Origin: Eubacteriales bacterium
Lineage (GTDB): Bacteria; Bacillota; Clostridia; Oscillospirales; Butyricicoccaceae
Assembly (NCBI GenBank): GCA_030524205.1
Contig: JAUNGZ010000002.1
Coordinates: 1-64,000 of the forward strand
Direction: 5' to 3'
DNA length: 64,000 nucleotides
Below are positions 16,452-25,049 of the stretch, in pieces. The first letter of the stretch is position 1, and each line of letters begins with the position of its first letter. A program made the position numbers and the translations under genes. The notes beneath the pieces are model-generated. The model had not been told where the DNA came from and searched no databases. It worked only from the letters and a program-made list of their open reading frames with translations.

Positions 16452-17945
16452 ATGGGCACCTTGTCGGTAAAGGATTTGACGAAAACATACATCGGAATCC
16501 GCGCCCTGAAGCAGGCGACCCTGTCCTTCCGGGCGGGCGAAGTGCATGCGCTGCTGGGCGAAAACGGGGCGGGAAAATCCACGCTGTGCAAAATGCTGTC
16601 CGGCGCGATCCGCCCAGACGGCGGCAGCATCGAGATAGACGGGCGGACCTTTTCGGCGCTGACGCCCGCGCTCGCCAAGCAGCAGGGGATCGGCATGATC
16701 TATCAGGAATTCAATCTGGTTCCTGAAATGACCATTTATGAAAACCTGTTTCTGGGCAAGGAGCTGCGGAAAGGGATGCGGGTCGACAGGGCGGCGATGA
16801 TCGAGCAGACTAAGGCGGTTTTTGAACGGCTGCACGTCGCGGTCGACCCGCTGGCGAAAATACGCGATATTTCAGTCGCGTACTGCCAGCTGGTCGAGAT
16901 CGGCAAGGCCGTGCTGGAAAACACCAAATTCCTGATCATGGACGAACCGACGGCGCCCCTGACCACGCAGGAGGTGGACAAGCTGTTCGAGCTGGTGCGC
17001 AGCCTGAAGGAGCAGGGCGTTACGGTCATTTACATTTCCCACCGGATTGAGGAGCTTTTGGAACTGTCCGACCGCGTCACGATCCTGCGGGACGGCGAGG
17101 TGATCACCACGCTGGACACCGCTTCGACCAACCGGGCGGAGCTGATCCGCCTGATGGTCGGCCGGGAGCTGAGCGGCGAATTCCCGCCGCTGACGGACGA
17201 CGGCGGACAGGGCGAGGAGCTGCTGCGCGTGGAGGGGCTGACCAACGCGAAGATCAAAAACGTGTCCTTCACCCTGCACCGGGGCGAAATCCTAGGCCTT
17301 GCGGGCTTGGTGGGCGCGGGACGGACGGAAACCATCCGCGCGGTTTTCGGCGCGGACGCGCTTGAAGCGGGACAAATCTGGATCAAAGGAAAAGCCGCGG
17401 CGATCAAAAATCCGCGGCAAGCGATCGAAAACGGCCTTGCGCTGATCCCGGAGGACCGGAAACGGCAGGGCGTGCACCTGCATCTGTCCATCAAAAGCAA
17501 TATTTCGCTGATCCGCCTGAAATCCCTTTGCAGGCTGGCCACGGTTTCGCGCAAAAAGGAACAAAAGCTGGTCGGCACGTATATTGAGGCGCTCCGCATC
17601 CGGCTGGCTTCGCCGGAACGGCCGGTGTCCAGCCTTTCCGGCGGCAATCAGCAAAAGGTCGTGCTGGCAAAATGGCTGTCGACGGAGAACGATATCCTGT
17701 TCTTCGACGAGCCCACGCGCGGCATCGACGTCGGGGCCAAAAAAGAAATTTATGATCTGATGGACCGCCTGCGCCGGGAGGGCAAGGCCATTGTCATGGT
17801 GTCCTCCGAAATGCTCGAGGTGCTCGGCATGTGCAACCGCGTGCTCGTGATGCACGAGGGCGCGGTCGAAGGCGAATTGGCGGCGTCGGAAGCGACGCAG
17901 GAAAAAATTCTGGAGCTCGCTTCGGGTTTCGTGGAAACCGTTTGA
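16452..17945 (+). CDS. Sugar ABC transporter ATP-binding protein (RbsA type)
   Basis: A 497-residue tandem ATPase of normal length. NBD1 has Walker A GENGAGKST, Q-loop YQEFNLVPEMT, a degenerate signature ISVAYCQLVEIGKA and Walker B FLIMDEPTAPL. NBD2 has the usual degenerate Walker A (GLVGAGRTET), an intact signature LSGGNQQK and Walker B ILFFDEPTRGIDVGAKKEI. It lies between the binding-protein and permease genes in a standard sugar-importer order. Unlike the ATPase at 5255, its NBD2 Walker B keeps the catalytic Glu. Confidence 0.93.
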   Translation: MGTLSVKDLTKTYIGIRALKQATLSFRAGEVHALLGENGAGKSTLCKMLSGAIRPDGGSIEIDGRTFSALTPALAKQQGIGMIYQEFNLVPEMTIYENLFLGKELRKGMRVDRAAMIEQTKAVFERLHVAVDPLAKIRDISVAYCQLVEIGKAVLENTKFLIMDEPTAPLTTQEVDKLFELVRSLKEQGVTVIYISHRIEELLELSDRVTILRDGEVITTLDTASTNRAELIRLMVGRELSGEFPPLTDDGGQGEELLRVEGLTNAKIKNVSFTLHRGEILGLAGLVGAGRTETIRAVFGADALEAGQIWIKGKAAAIKNPRQAIENGLALIPEDRKRQGVHLHLSIKSNISLIRLKSLCRLATVSRKKEQKLVGTYIEALRIRLASPERPVSSLSGGNQQKVVLAKWLSTENDILFFDEPTRGIDVGAKKEIYDLMDRLRREGKAIVMVSSEMLEVLGMCNRVLVMHEGAVEGELAASEATQEKILELASGFVETV

Positions 17946-17969
17946 GGGGGAAGTAAGGGTGTTGCAGTT

Positions 17970-18923
17970 ATGAAAGGGAAAAAAGTCGCATGGTCGCAGC
18001 TTTACAACAAATACGGCGTGCTGCTGATCCTGTTGGTGGAGATCGTGGTATTCACGCTGCTCTCCGATTCGTTTTTCACGCTGAAAAACCTGCTTTCCAT
18101 CGGCAGACAGGTTTCCTTCACCGGCATCGCAGCCGTTGGCGCGACCTTTTTGATGGTGGCGGGCGGCATCGACTTATCCTCCGGCTCGCTGCTGGCGTTC
18201 TCGGGCGTGCTGAGCACCATGCTGATGGTAAAGCATCATGTGCCGATGGCGGCGGCGATTCTGATCACGCTGGCCGCCGGCGCGGCCGTCGGGCTGATCA
18301 ACGGCGTTTCCTACACGCGCTTTCATATTTCCCCGCTGATCGCCACCTTGGCCATGCAGACGATTTTAAAGGGCGCGGCCTATCTGCTGACCAACGCGGC
18401 GCCGGTTTACGGCATCTCAAACAGCTTCCGGCTGCTAGGGCAGGGGTATCTCTTCGGACTGATCCCGATTCCCTTCATTATTATGCTGATCATTTTCGCG
18501 TTCGGCTTCTGGCTGCTCGGCGCGTCGCGGTTTGGCCGCCATATCTACGCGGTCGGCGGAAATGAGGAAGCCGCGCGGCTTTCGGGCATCAACACGCGAA
18601 GGGTCGCCATGATCGTATTTGCGGGCAGCGGCCTGTTCGCGGCGCTGGCCGGCATTCTGATGGCGGGCCGCTTGGGCTCCGGACAGCCCTCGATCGGCGC
18701 TGATTTCCCAATGGACGTGATCACGGCCATCGTTTTGGGCGGCGTGAGCATCAACGGCGGCAGCGGCAAGCTGTCCGGCGTGCTGGTGGGCGTGCTGATC
18801 ATGGGCATTCTGTCGACCGGCATGATCATGATCGGACTGAGCGATTATCTGCAATGGGTCATCCGCGGCGTGGTGCTGCTGTTTGCCGTTGCGGTGAGCA
18901 ATATCAATTCACAGACACACTAA
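17970..18923 (+). CDS. Sugar ABC transporter permease (RbsC type)
   Basis: A 317-residue integral membrane protein of the RbsC family with about ten hydrophobic segments. Family stretches include SFTGIAAVGATFLMVAGGIDLSSGS, the ATPase-contact loop IYAVGGNEEAARLSGINTRRV and the C-terminal VITAIVLGGVSINGGSGKLSGVLVG. Only one permease is present in this operon, so the channel is a homodimer, in contrast to the two-permease importer at 4278-7844. Confidence 0.93.
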   Translation: MKGKKVAWSQLYNKYGVLLILLVEIVVFTLLSDSFFTLKNLLSIGRQVSFTGIAAVGATFLMVAGGIDLSSGSLLAFSGVLSTMLMVKHHVPMAAAILITLAAGAAVGLINGVSYTRFHISPLIATLAMQTILKGAAYLLTNAAPVYGISNSFRLLGQGYLFGLIPIPFIIMLIIFAFGFWLLGASRFGRHIYAVGGNEEAARLSGINTRRVAMIVFAGSGLFAALAGILMAGRLGSGQPSIGADFPMDVITAIVLGGVSINGGSGKLSGVLVGVLIMGILSTGMIMIGLSDYLQWVIRGVVLLFAVAVSNINSQTH

Positions 18924-18982
18924 GGGCGTGTGCGCCGGTGTGGGCGGCCGCAAAGAAATCGAAAGAGTTTGGGTGAGGCAAC

Positions 18983-20071
18983 GTGGAAAAGAATCAGCAG
19001 GCACGGATGACGGCTCTCGGCAAAATGGAGATCGAGGACTGCGAAATGCCGTCTCCCAAGGCGGGGGAGGTAGTCATCGGTATCCGGTATGTGGGGATCT
19101 GCGGTTCGGATATGCATTTTTTCAGAGCGGGGCGGATCGGCAAAAAGGTGATCGACCGGCCGTTTGTATTGGGGCATGAAGGCGCGGGCGTGGTGACCGC
19201 GGTGGGCGAGGGCGTTCGCGGGTTCGCGGTCGGCGACCGGGTCGTGCCCGAGCCGGGCACGCCGTGCGGCGAATGCCCGATGTGCAAGACAGGCCGCTAT
19301 AACCTGTGCCCGGACATGCGCTTTCTGGCTTCTCCGCCGAACGACGGCTGCCTGCGGCGGTACATGGCGTATCCCGCGCGGATGGTGTTCCATCTGCCGG
19401 ACGAGGTATCCCTGCTGCACGGCGCGATGATCGAGCCGCTGGCGGTCGGCCTGCACGCGGCGAACGAAGGCGGCGTAAAGCTCGGCAAAACGGCGGTGAT
19501 TCTGGGCGGCGGCCCGATCGGCATGATGACGCTGCTGGCCTGCCGGGCGATGGGCGCCGCAAAGATCATCGTGTCGGATCTGTATGAAAACCGTCTGGAA
19601 AACGCGCGGCGCTTGGGCGCGCAGGCTACGGTATGCGCCGCCGAGCGGGATACTGTGCGGGAGGTGCTGCGGCAGACCAAGGGCGCGGGCGCGGATATCG
19701 TATTCGAAACCGCGGGCAGCCGCGCAACCTTGCAGCAGGCCGTGCAGATCGTCGGCCGCGCGGGCACGATCGTGCAGGTCGGCAATCAAAACGAGCCGGT
19801 GGAAATCGACTTTATGCCGCTTATGGTGCGGGAGGCGGCGATCAAAACCATTTACCGCTACCGCAATATTTTCCCAATGGCAATCGAGGCGCTGGCCTCC
19901 GGCAGGATCGACTTATCCCTTGTCGAGCCGAGCGTTTTTCCGTTTGAACAGGCGGAGCACGCCTTCCGGTATACCATTGAGCACGGCCAGAGCATCATCA
20001 AATCCGTAATTGAAATAACGCCGTCTGACGAGGCAGGAGGAAACGAACATGAAGGTTGCGATTGCAAATGA
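18983..20071 (+). CDS. Zinc-dependent polyol/sorbitol-type dehydrogenase (MDR family)
   Basis: A 362-residue dehydrogenase with full zinc sets. Catalytic residues lie in GICGSDMHFF and LGHEGAGVV, and the structural zinc lobe in GTPCGECPMCKTGRYNLC has four Cys. The Rossmann motif GGGPIGMMTLLACRAMG is followed by IIVSDLYENR, whose Asp favours NAD. The composition is closest to sorbitol, xylitol or L-iditol dehydrogenases. The start is GTG at 18983 after GTGAGG. The 3' end overlaps the RpiB-like gene by 23 bases. It likely oxidises the imported polyol or sugar to a ketose or lactone. Confidence 0.88.
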   Translation: MEKNQQARMTALGKMEIEDCEMPSPKAGEVVIGIRYVGICGSDMHFFRAGRIGKKVIDRPFVLGHEGAGVVTAVGEGVRGFAVGDRVVPEPGTPCGECPMCKTGRYNLCPDMRFLASPPNDGCLRRYMAYPARMVFHLPDEVSLLHGAMIEPLAVGLHAANEGGVKLGKTAVILGGGPIGMMTLLACRAMGAAKIIVSDLYENRLENARRLGAQATVCAAERDTVREVLRQTKGAGADIVFETAGSRATLQQAVQIVGRAGTIVQVGNQNEPVEIDFMPLMVREAAIKTIYRYRNIFPMAIEALASGRIDLSLVEPSVFPFEQAEHAFRYTIEHGQSIIKSVIEITPSDEAGGNEHEGCDCK

Positions 20072-20522
20072 CAAGGGCGGCTACCGGCTCAAGGCGGCCA
20101 TCGTGAAAAAGCTGGCCGACGAGGGATATGAGGTGTTGGATTACGGCACCCAGTCGCCGGAGGAGTCGAAGGAGCACGCGCTCGCCGGCGAGCAGGTTGC
20201 GCTGGCGGTGCAGAGCGGCGCGGCCGAGCGCGGCATTCTGCTCTGCGGCACCGGCATGGGCGTGTCGCTGGCGGCCAACAAGCACAAGGGCGTGTACGCC
20301 GCGCCGGTGGAGAGCGTGTTTGCCGCAAAGCACTGCCGCCTGATCAACGACTGCAACGTAATGTGCATCGGCGGGTATATCCTCGGCGAGTACATGGCGC
20401 TGGAAATGGCGGACGCCTTTTTGAAAACGCCGTTTGCCGACCATTTTGAAGAGGGGCGCGCGCGGTATCTCCGTTCCCAGTACGAGCGGATCGCGGCGAT
20501 CGAAGACAAGAACTTTCGCTGA
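20049..20522 (+). CDS. RpiB/LacA/LacB-family sugar-phosphate isomerase
   Basis: A 157-residue protein of the ribose-5-phosphate isomerase B / galactose-6-phosphate isomerase family. The catalytic Cys stands in GILLCGTGMGVSLAANK, and the family signature INDCNVMCIGG follows. The N-terminus has ANDKGG where RpiB usually has CDHAG, so the sugar specificity probably differs from ribose-5-phosphate. It is a single-subunit form rather than a LacA-LacB pair. It overlaps the upstream dehydrogenase gene, so the two are probably coupled. Likely role: aldose-ketose isomerisation of a phosphorylated or free pathway intermediate. Confidence 0.88.
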   Translation: MKVAIANDKGGYRLKAAIVKKLADEGYEVLDYGTQSPEESKEHALAGEQVALAVQSGAAERGILLCGTGMGVSLAANKHKGVYAAPVESVFAAKHCRLINDCNVMCIGGYILGEYMALEMADAFLKTPFADHFEEGRARYLRSQYERIAAIEDKNFR

Positions 20523-20556
20523 GAAAAATGGGTAAAAGGGGGAGATTGCCACGCGA

Positions 20557-21453
20557 GTGAAATATAATGTGGATACCCGGCTGGTGTTTCAAGTCGGCGA
20601 TCCGATGGATCAGGGCTGCGCGACGTTTTTGCACAACGCCATGTACAGCTATGCCAACCTGAACGCGGTGTGTGTGACCGCGGTCATTCCCAAGGGCGGG
20701 CTGCCGCCGTTTATCGAGGCGGTGCGCACGCTGGGCGCGGACGGCTTCGACCTGACCATGCCGCACAAGACCGATATCCTCGCCTATTTGGACGAATGCG
20801 ACGAGGCGAGCCGGGCGTTCCGGTGCGTCAACCATGTCAAGCTGCGGGGCGGCAGGCTGATCGGCACCGGACTGGACGGGGCGGGCATGGGCATGTCGGT
20901 GGAAGCCAAGCTGGGCGCGGACGTCAAGGGGCGGCACTTGCTGCTGATCGGCGCGGGCGCGGTAGCAGGCCCGATCGCGGCCGATCTGTGCATGCGCGGC
21001 GTTTCGCGTGTCACGATCGTGAACCGGACGGTGGAAAAAGCAAAGTATATCGCCGAAACGCTCGGGCGGCTGTACGGGGTCCCGTGCGAATATGCGCCGC
21101 TGTGCGCGGAGGCGCTGAACGAGCTGGCGCCGCAGGCCGATCTTGTGGTGCAGTGCACCTCGCTGGGCGGCGGAAGCTGGGGCAGCTTAGAGTCGCTGGA
21201 TTTTGTGACACGGCTGCCCAAGCACTGCGCGGCGGCCGATGTGCTGTATCCGGACACCGAATTTCTGCAAAAAGCGCGGCAGGCCGGCCTGCAAACGATC
21301 GACGGACGGGGCATGCTGTTTTACCAGCAGCTTGCAATGATTGATTTCCGCTTCGGCGTCAAGCTGCCGCCCGCGGCGCTGCTGGAAGCGGAAGAGGCGG
21401 TCGAGCTTGCGGTTGCGATGCGGGAGCTGCGCAACCGCAGGCTGCGCGCCTGA
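20557..21453 (+). CDS. Shikimate dehydrogenase-like (AroE superfamily) oxidoreductase
   Basis: A 298-residue AroE-fold protein. The substrate domain has GFDLTMPHKTDIL, the counterpart of the NxPxK motif that carries the catalytic Lys in shikimate dehydrogenase, and NHVKLRGGRLIGTGLDGAGM, the counterpart of the NTD/DG motif. The nucleotide domain has LLIGAGAVAGPIAADLCMRG and VNRTVEKAKY, where Asn-Arg-Thr suggests NADP. Its place at the end of a sugar operon, away from aro genes, argues for a catabolic quinate/shikimate-like or cyclitol dehydrogenase. The start is GTG at 20557; the ribosome site GGGGGAG is rather far (about 12 bases), so a non-ATG start slightly upstream is possible. Confidence 0.8.
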   Translation: MKYNVDTRLVFQVGDPMDQGCATFLHNAMYSYANLNAVCVTAVIPKGGLPPFIEAVRTLGADGFDLTMPHKTDILAYLDECDEASRAFRCVNHVKLRGGRLIGTGLDGAGMGMSVEAKLGADVKGRHLLLIGAGAVAGPIAADLCMRGVSRVTIVNRTVEKAKYIAETLGRLYGVPCEYAPLCAEALNELAPQADLVVQCTSLGGGSWGSLESLDFVTRLPKHCAAADVLYPDTEFLQKARQAGLQTIDGRGMLFYQQLAMIDFRFGVKLPPAALLEAEEAVELAVAMRELRNRRLRA

Positions 21454-21484
21454 TAAAATAGTCCCTTCTTCTCTTTCTATAAAT

Positions 21485-21519
21485 GGAAAAGCGCCGCGGA
21501 TGGTCCGCGGCGCTTTTCC
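21485..21519. terminator. Strong bidirectional terminator
   Basis: Sixteen-bp perfect arms (21485-21500 and 21504-21519) with a TGG loop, a GC-rich core and A4/T4 ends, between the rightward operon ending at 21453 and the leftward esterase gene ending at 21587. Confidence 0.88.
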
Positions 21520-21586
21520 TATTCTCCCATATCCCGGCGCCGCGTGCAGCTTGGCGGCTGCTTTGACGGCGTTTGCGGGGGAGGGG

Positions 21587-23386
21587 CTATTTCAGATAGC
21601 GGATTTTGCCGTCCGCGCGCGCAAATTTGGAGAAAAACTCCTCCCAGATGCGGAAGGACATCTCGGTCATGGTCGCGTGCGGCATATAGTCGACCCACGT
21701 GTAATTGACCATGGGCGCGCCGTCCGCGCGGCGGTAGGACAAATCGTGCCAGCGCCCGTGCACCGTCCAGCCCTGCGTCCAATCGGCGGGCGCGGCGGGG
21801 GACAGGTGGTTTGCTTCGCGCCAGATGCGGAGGCTGTCGGCCGTGTCGTTATCGCCCTCGGGCACGGCGGGCAGCAGCCAAGGCTCCTGCTCGCCGCCAA
21901 ACATCCAAATGGGGATCTCGCAGTCCCTGCGGCCTTTGATTTCGGGCAGCGCGCGGATATCCATGCCCGCGCCCCGGAACAGCACGCCCGAGCAGGGCGC
22001 GGCAGCGGCAAACACGTTTGTCAGCGCCAGCGCCAGCGTCTGCGTCATCACCGAGCCGTGCGAATGGCCGGTTGCGTAAACGCGGGTACGGTCGACCGTG
22101 TGGTCGGCGCACACCTTATCCAGCAGGGTGCGGAAGAACGCCAGCTCGTCCGGCCCGTTCGGCGCGGTATGCATGAAATTCCAAGCGGGAAGCGGCACGT
22201 TTTCCGGATCGCAGGCCTGATTGGCCGCCTCGAGCACGCCGGGCGTGGCGGTCGGGTGCACCAGCAGGAAGCCGTACCGATCGGCGACCTTGTGCCACTC
22301 CGAGTTGCCCGCGTAAATTTCGCCCGTGCAGGTATAGCCGTGCATAGCGAATACCAATGGCGCTGGAGCTTCCGGCGCTTTTTTGACGCTTTCCGGCACG
22401 TATACATACCATTCGCGCATCCAGCCGCCGATTTTCTCGTAATGGTATTCCATGCCGAGGTCGGCGACCGGATCGCGGGTGACGCGCAGGTCGCCGCCGG
22501 GGCCGCTCATCCAGCGGCGCTGCCGGTACAGGAAGTCCTTCCAAATGCGGCGCAGCAGCAGGTTGGCATAGCCGCTGGACGCGCCCGCGATCGTGCTGAC
22601 GCAGACGCGGAACGCCTCCTTTTCCTGATTGGGCGCATAGGGCGGTTCGGCGGTGCGCACAAATGTGACGGTGTCGGGCGCGGTCTGCCGCCCGGCTTCG
22701 GTGACGCCGCAGCTGCGCCGCCAGTAGGCCGCCGTGCCGTCGTCTGTGCCGCCGGGCGCATCCGGGTCGTCGATCACCCACGCGGGCATCGGGATTTCGC
22801 CCTTCTTCAGGTTTAAACGGTGTGTTTCGTCGATAAAGCCGTCCAGATTGGTGCAGTAATCGTCCGCCGCCGCCTTCCGGTAAGCGGGCGCGACCGAAGC
22901 GCCGCCGACGCTTGCCACGCCCGCCCAGACCGCGGGATTGAACATGGCCGCCATGTGCGCCAGCACGCCGCCCTCGCGGCAGCCGGTCAGATAGAACTTG
23001 GATTCATGCACGCAGAATTGCAGGCGCTGCGCGCCCGCCAGATAGACCGCCTCGATATAGGCGACGTCGCCGTCCGGCTTGCCGTAGGGCTCGGCGGTGT
23101 TCCATTTGCCGCCCTCAGGCTCCAGAAAGAATACGATCAGCTTTTCGCGGGTCTCGTCGGTGTCCGCCAGCGTGCGCCAGCCGCTCTCGCGCCACAGGTC
23201 GTCCGCCGTTTTGCCGTTTTCCGGCAGGACGAACACACCTGCCGTCGACGGGCGCGCCCCCTCCGGGATGTAGACCAGAAACCGGCGCTGCCTGCCGCCG
23301 ACGGTCACGGTATGCTCGAAGGTTCCGACATAGAGCGGCTGCAGAGGCGCGTCCGGGTCGACGGCGCGGTGAATATTGTGATACAT
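21587..23386 (-). CDS. Two-domain PHB depolymerase/feruloyl esterase-like alpha/beta hydrolase
   Basis: A 599-residue protein without a signal peptide, made of two alpha/beta-hydrolase-like halves. The C-terminal half (about 300-599) resembles the PHB depolymerase/LpqC esterase family: PLVFAMHGYTCTG supplies the oxyanion strand, TGHSHGSVM contains the nucleophile Ser442, and the late YMPHATM supplies a candidate catalytic His. The N-terminal half (about 1-270) has a matching fold pattern, but its elbow reads TGCREGG with Arg137 where Ser should be, so it looks inactive. The start follows GAGGAGG. It is 12 bases downstream of the symporter gene. A deacetylase or feruloyl esterase acting on imported oligosaccharides fits the context, but this is inference. 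Confidence 0.78.
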   Translation of the reverse strand: MYHNIHRAVDPDAPLQPLYVGTFEHTVTVGGRQRRFLVYIPEGARPSTAGVFVLPENGKTADDLWRESGWRTLADTDETREKLIVFFLEPEGGKWNTAEPYGKPDGDVAYIEAVYLAGAQRLQFCVHESKFYLTGCREGGVLAHMAAMFNPAVWAGVASVGGASVAPAYRKAAADDYCTNLDGFIDETHRLNLKKGEIPMPAWVIDDPDAPGGTDDGTAAYWRRSCGVTEAGRQTAPDTVTFVRTAEPPYAPNQEKEAFRVCVSTIAGASSGYANLLLRRIWKDFLYRQRRWMSGPGGDLRVTRDPVADLGMEYHYEKIGGWMREWYVYVPESVKKAPEAPAPLVFAMHGYTCTGEIYAGNSEWHKVADRYGFLLVHPTATPGVLEAANQACDPENVPLPAWNFMHTAPNGPDELAFFRTLLDKVCADHTVDRTRVYATGHSHGSVMTQTLALALTNVFAAAAPCSGVLFRGAGMDIRALPEIKGRRDCEIPIWMFGGEQEPWLLPAVPEGDNDTADSLRIWREANHLSPAAPADWTQGWTVHGRWHDLSYRRADGAPMVNYTWVDYMPHATMTEMSFRIWEEFFSKFARADGKIRYLK

Positions 23387-23398
23387 GGTGCTTCCTCC

Positions 23399-24796
23399 TC
23401 AGTCGGCCTGCTTGAGCATGCCCTTTTGCGCCATTTCGGACATCATGCCGTCGTACTGCTTATCCAGCTTGTACGCGAACATGAGCGCCGCGATGACTGC
23501 CCAAGCAAAAATCGTGCCCCAGATGTACAGATTCTGCACCATCGCAACCGCGGAAGGGATTTCCTCGGCAAGGCCGGTGAAGCCCGAGGCGTCCATCAGG
23601 TTGCCGATGACCGAGCCCGTGATGCCGCCGCCGAATTTCTGGCCGACCGTCGCCGCGCTGAAAATCAAGGCCTGCACGCGCACGCCGGTCTTCCAGTGGC
23701 CGTAGTTGACCACGTCTGCCATCATGGTGAACACGCAGCCGAACAGCGGCGCTTTGCCGACGCCGCGCAGTGCGGCGACCACGGCGACATACACCGGGTT
23801 TGCCGGGACGAACAGCAGCGTGAGCTGCGCTGCAAGGGTCAAAAGCGCGCCCGCGAGCACCAGATTGCGCTTGCCGAATTTTTTGATAAACGGCGCGAGG
23901 ATCATAATAACGGCAACCTGCGGGATGTTCTCCGCAAGGTTGAGCACGCCGTAATATTCGTTGTTGCCCAAAATGTACTGCGAATAGTAGGTTGCGCACG
24001 TGCCGTTGACCGTCTGGTAAACCGCCAGAAACAGAGAGGAAAACAGAATAAGCAGAAAATACTTATTGTGCACCAGCGCGCTGAAACGGACGCCGATCGG
24101 CAGCTTTTCCGCCTCCTGCGCGGCCTGCGTGTTCACGCGCTCCTTTGTGCCGAAGAAGCACCAGAGCAGGAACAGGATGGCGACAGCCGAATAGATCAGC
24201 GTTACCTTGATCCATGCCGCCTGATCGCCGCCCATGCGGTTGATGATGGGCAGCGTGGCCGCGGACACGATCATGTTGCCGATCGGGCTCATGGCCATGC
24301 GGAACAGGTTGATGCGGGAAAGGTCCTGCTCGTTGCGCGTCATCAGCGGCGCCATTGCGGCGTAGGGCAGGTTGAGCGCGGTGTACACGATGGTCGTGCA
24401 CAGGTTGTAGGTGATGAAGATGTAGATGCCCTGCGCGACCATCGTCGCGTTTGCGGGCAGACAGAACAGCGCGACCGCGCTGACGCCGTAGGGCAGCGCC
24501 ATCCAAAGCACCCAAGCGCGGCCGCGGCCATGCTTGGAATGCACCTTGTCCATGATCAGGCCGATCGCCACGTCCGAAATGCCGTCGAACAGGCGGGAAA
24601 ACAGCATGATCATACCGACCATGGCGGCCGAAATACTCATGACGTTGGTGTAAAAATACGTGACAAGCCCAGAGGTGAGCGCGAAAACGACGTTGCATGC
24701 CACGTCGCCCATGCCGTAGGAGACCTTTTCAAAAATGCTGGTTTTTACATTCGCCTGATCGGCCGTGTCACATACTGCTCGCTGTGTTGCAGCCAT
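23399..24796 (-). CDS. GPH-family sugar:cation symporter (MFS)
   Basis: A 465-residue, twelve-segment membrane transporter of the glycoside-pentoside-hexuronide:cation symporter family. Family hallmarks are the N-terminal KVSYGMGDVACNVVFALTSGLVTYFYT, the FSRLFDGISDVAIGLIMDKVHSKHGRGRAWVLW loop, and conserved charged residues between segments 2 and 3. It ends with a cytoplasmic tail. The ribosome site is AAAGGGG. It forms an operon with the esterase gene downstream, while the AraC-GH39 regulator gene lies just upstream on the same strand behind a terminator. Oligosaccharides or glycosides of pentoses are the most likely cargo. Confidence 0.9.
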   Translation of the reverse strand: MAATQRAVCDTADQANVKTSIFEKVSYGMGDVACNVVFALTSGLVTYFYTNVMSISAAMVGMIMLFSRLFDGISDVAIGLIMDKVHSKHGRGRAWVLWMALPYGVSAVALFCLPANATMVAQGIYIFITYNLCTTIVYTALNLPYAAMAPLMTRNEQDLSRINLFRMAMSPIGNMIVSAATLPIINRMGGDQAAWIKVTLIYSAVAILFLLWCFFGTKERVNTQAAQEAEKLPIGVRFSALVHNKYFLLILFSSLFLAVYQTVNGTCATYYSQYILGNNEYYGVLNLAENIPQVAVIMILAPFIKKFGKRNLVLAGALLTLAAQLTLLFVPANPVYVAVVAALRGVGKAPLFGCVFTMMADVVNYGHWKTGVRVQALIFSAATVGQKFGGGITGSVIGNLMDASGFTGLAEEIPSAVAMVQNLYIWGTIFAWAVIAALMFAYKLDKQYDGMMSEMAQKGMLKQAD

Positions 24797-24830
24797 AATT
24801 GCATTACCCCTTTTCTTTGTTCCAATCGGA

Positions 24831-24851
24831 GAAAAGCCTGCGCAGGTTTTC
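24831..24851 (-). promoter_or_regulatory. Leader hairpin upstream of the symporter gene
   Basis: A 10-bp palindrome CCTGCGCAGG (24837-24846) flanked by pairing GAAAA and TTTTC forms a stem in the 5' leader of the leftward symporter gene. It could be an operator or a weak attenuator. The remaining bases of the 228-base gap (24797-25024) are AT-rich and presumably hold the promoter, but no clear -35/-10 pair stands out. Confidence 0.35.
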
Positions 24852-25024
24852 TTCTCTTTGTGCTTTCAGTTTATCGGATTTGGAACAGGGAAAATACAGA
24901 AAAAAACGAGGATTCATCCATCTTTTTTGATGGAAATTTATGACTGTCGCCGCAAAAACGGTCGTTAAGGACAAAATACGGATATACGAAAATCAAAATA
25001 CGGCAATAGAAACGCGCGGTCTGT

Positions 25025-25049
25025 TTAAAAATCCCGCCTTTTCAGGCGG
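25025..25049 (-). terminator. Terminator overlapping the end of the AraC-GH39 gene
   Basis: A small stem (CCGCC/GGCGG at 25034-25038 and 25045-25049) is followed on the minus strand by ATTTTTAA. The stop codon lies inside the T-run. It separates the regulator gene from the symporter operon. Confidence 0.65.
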
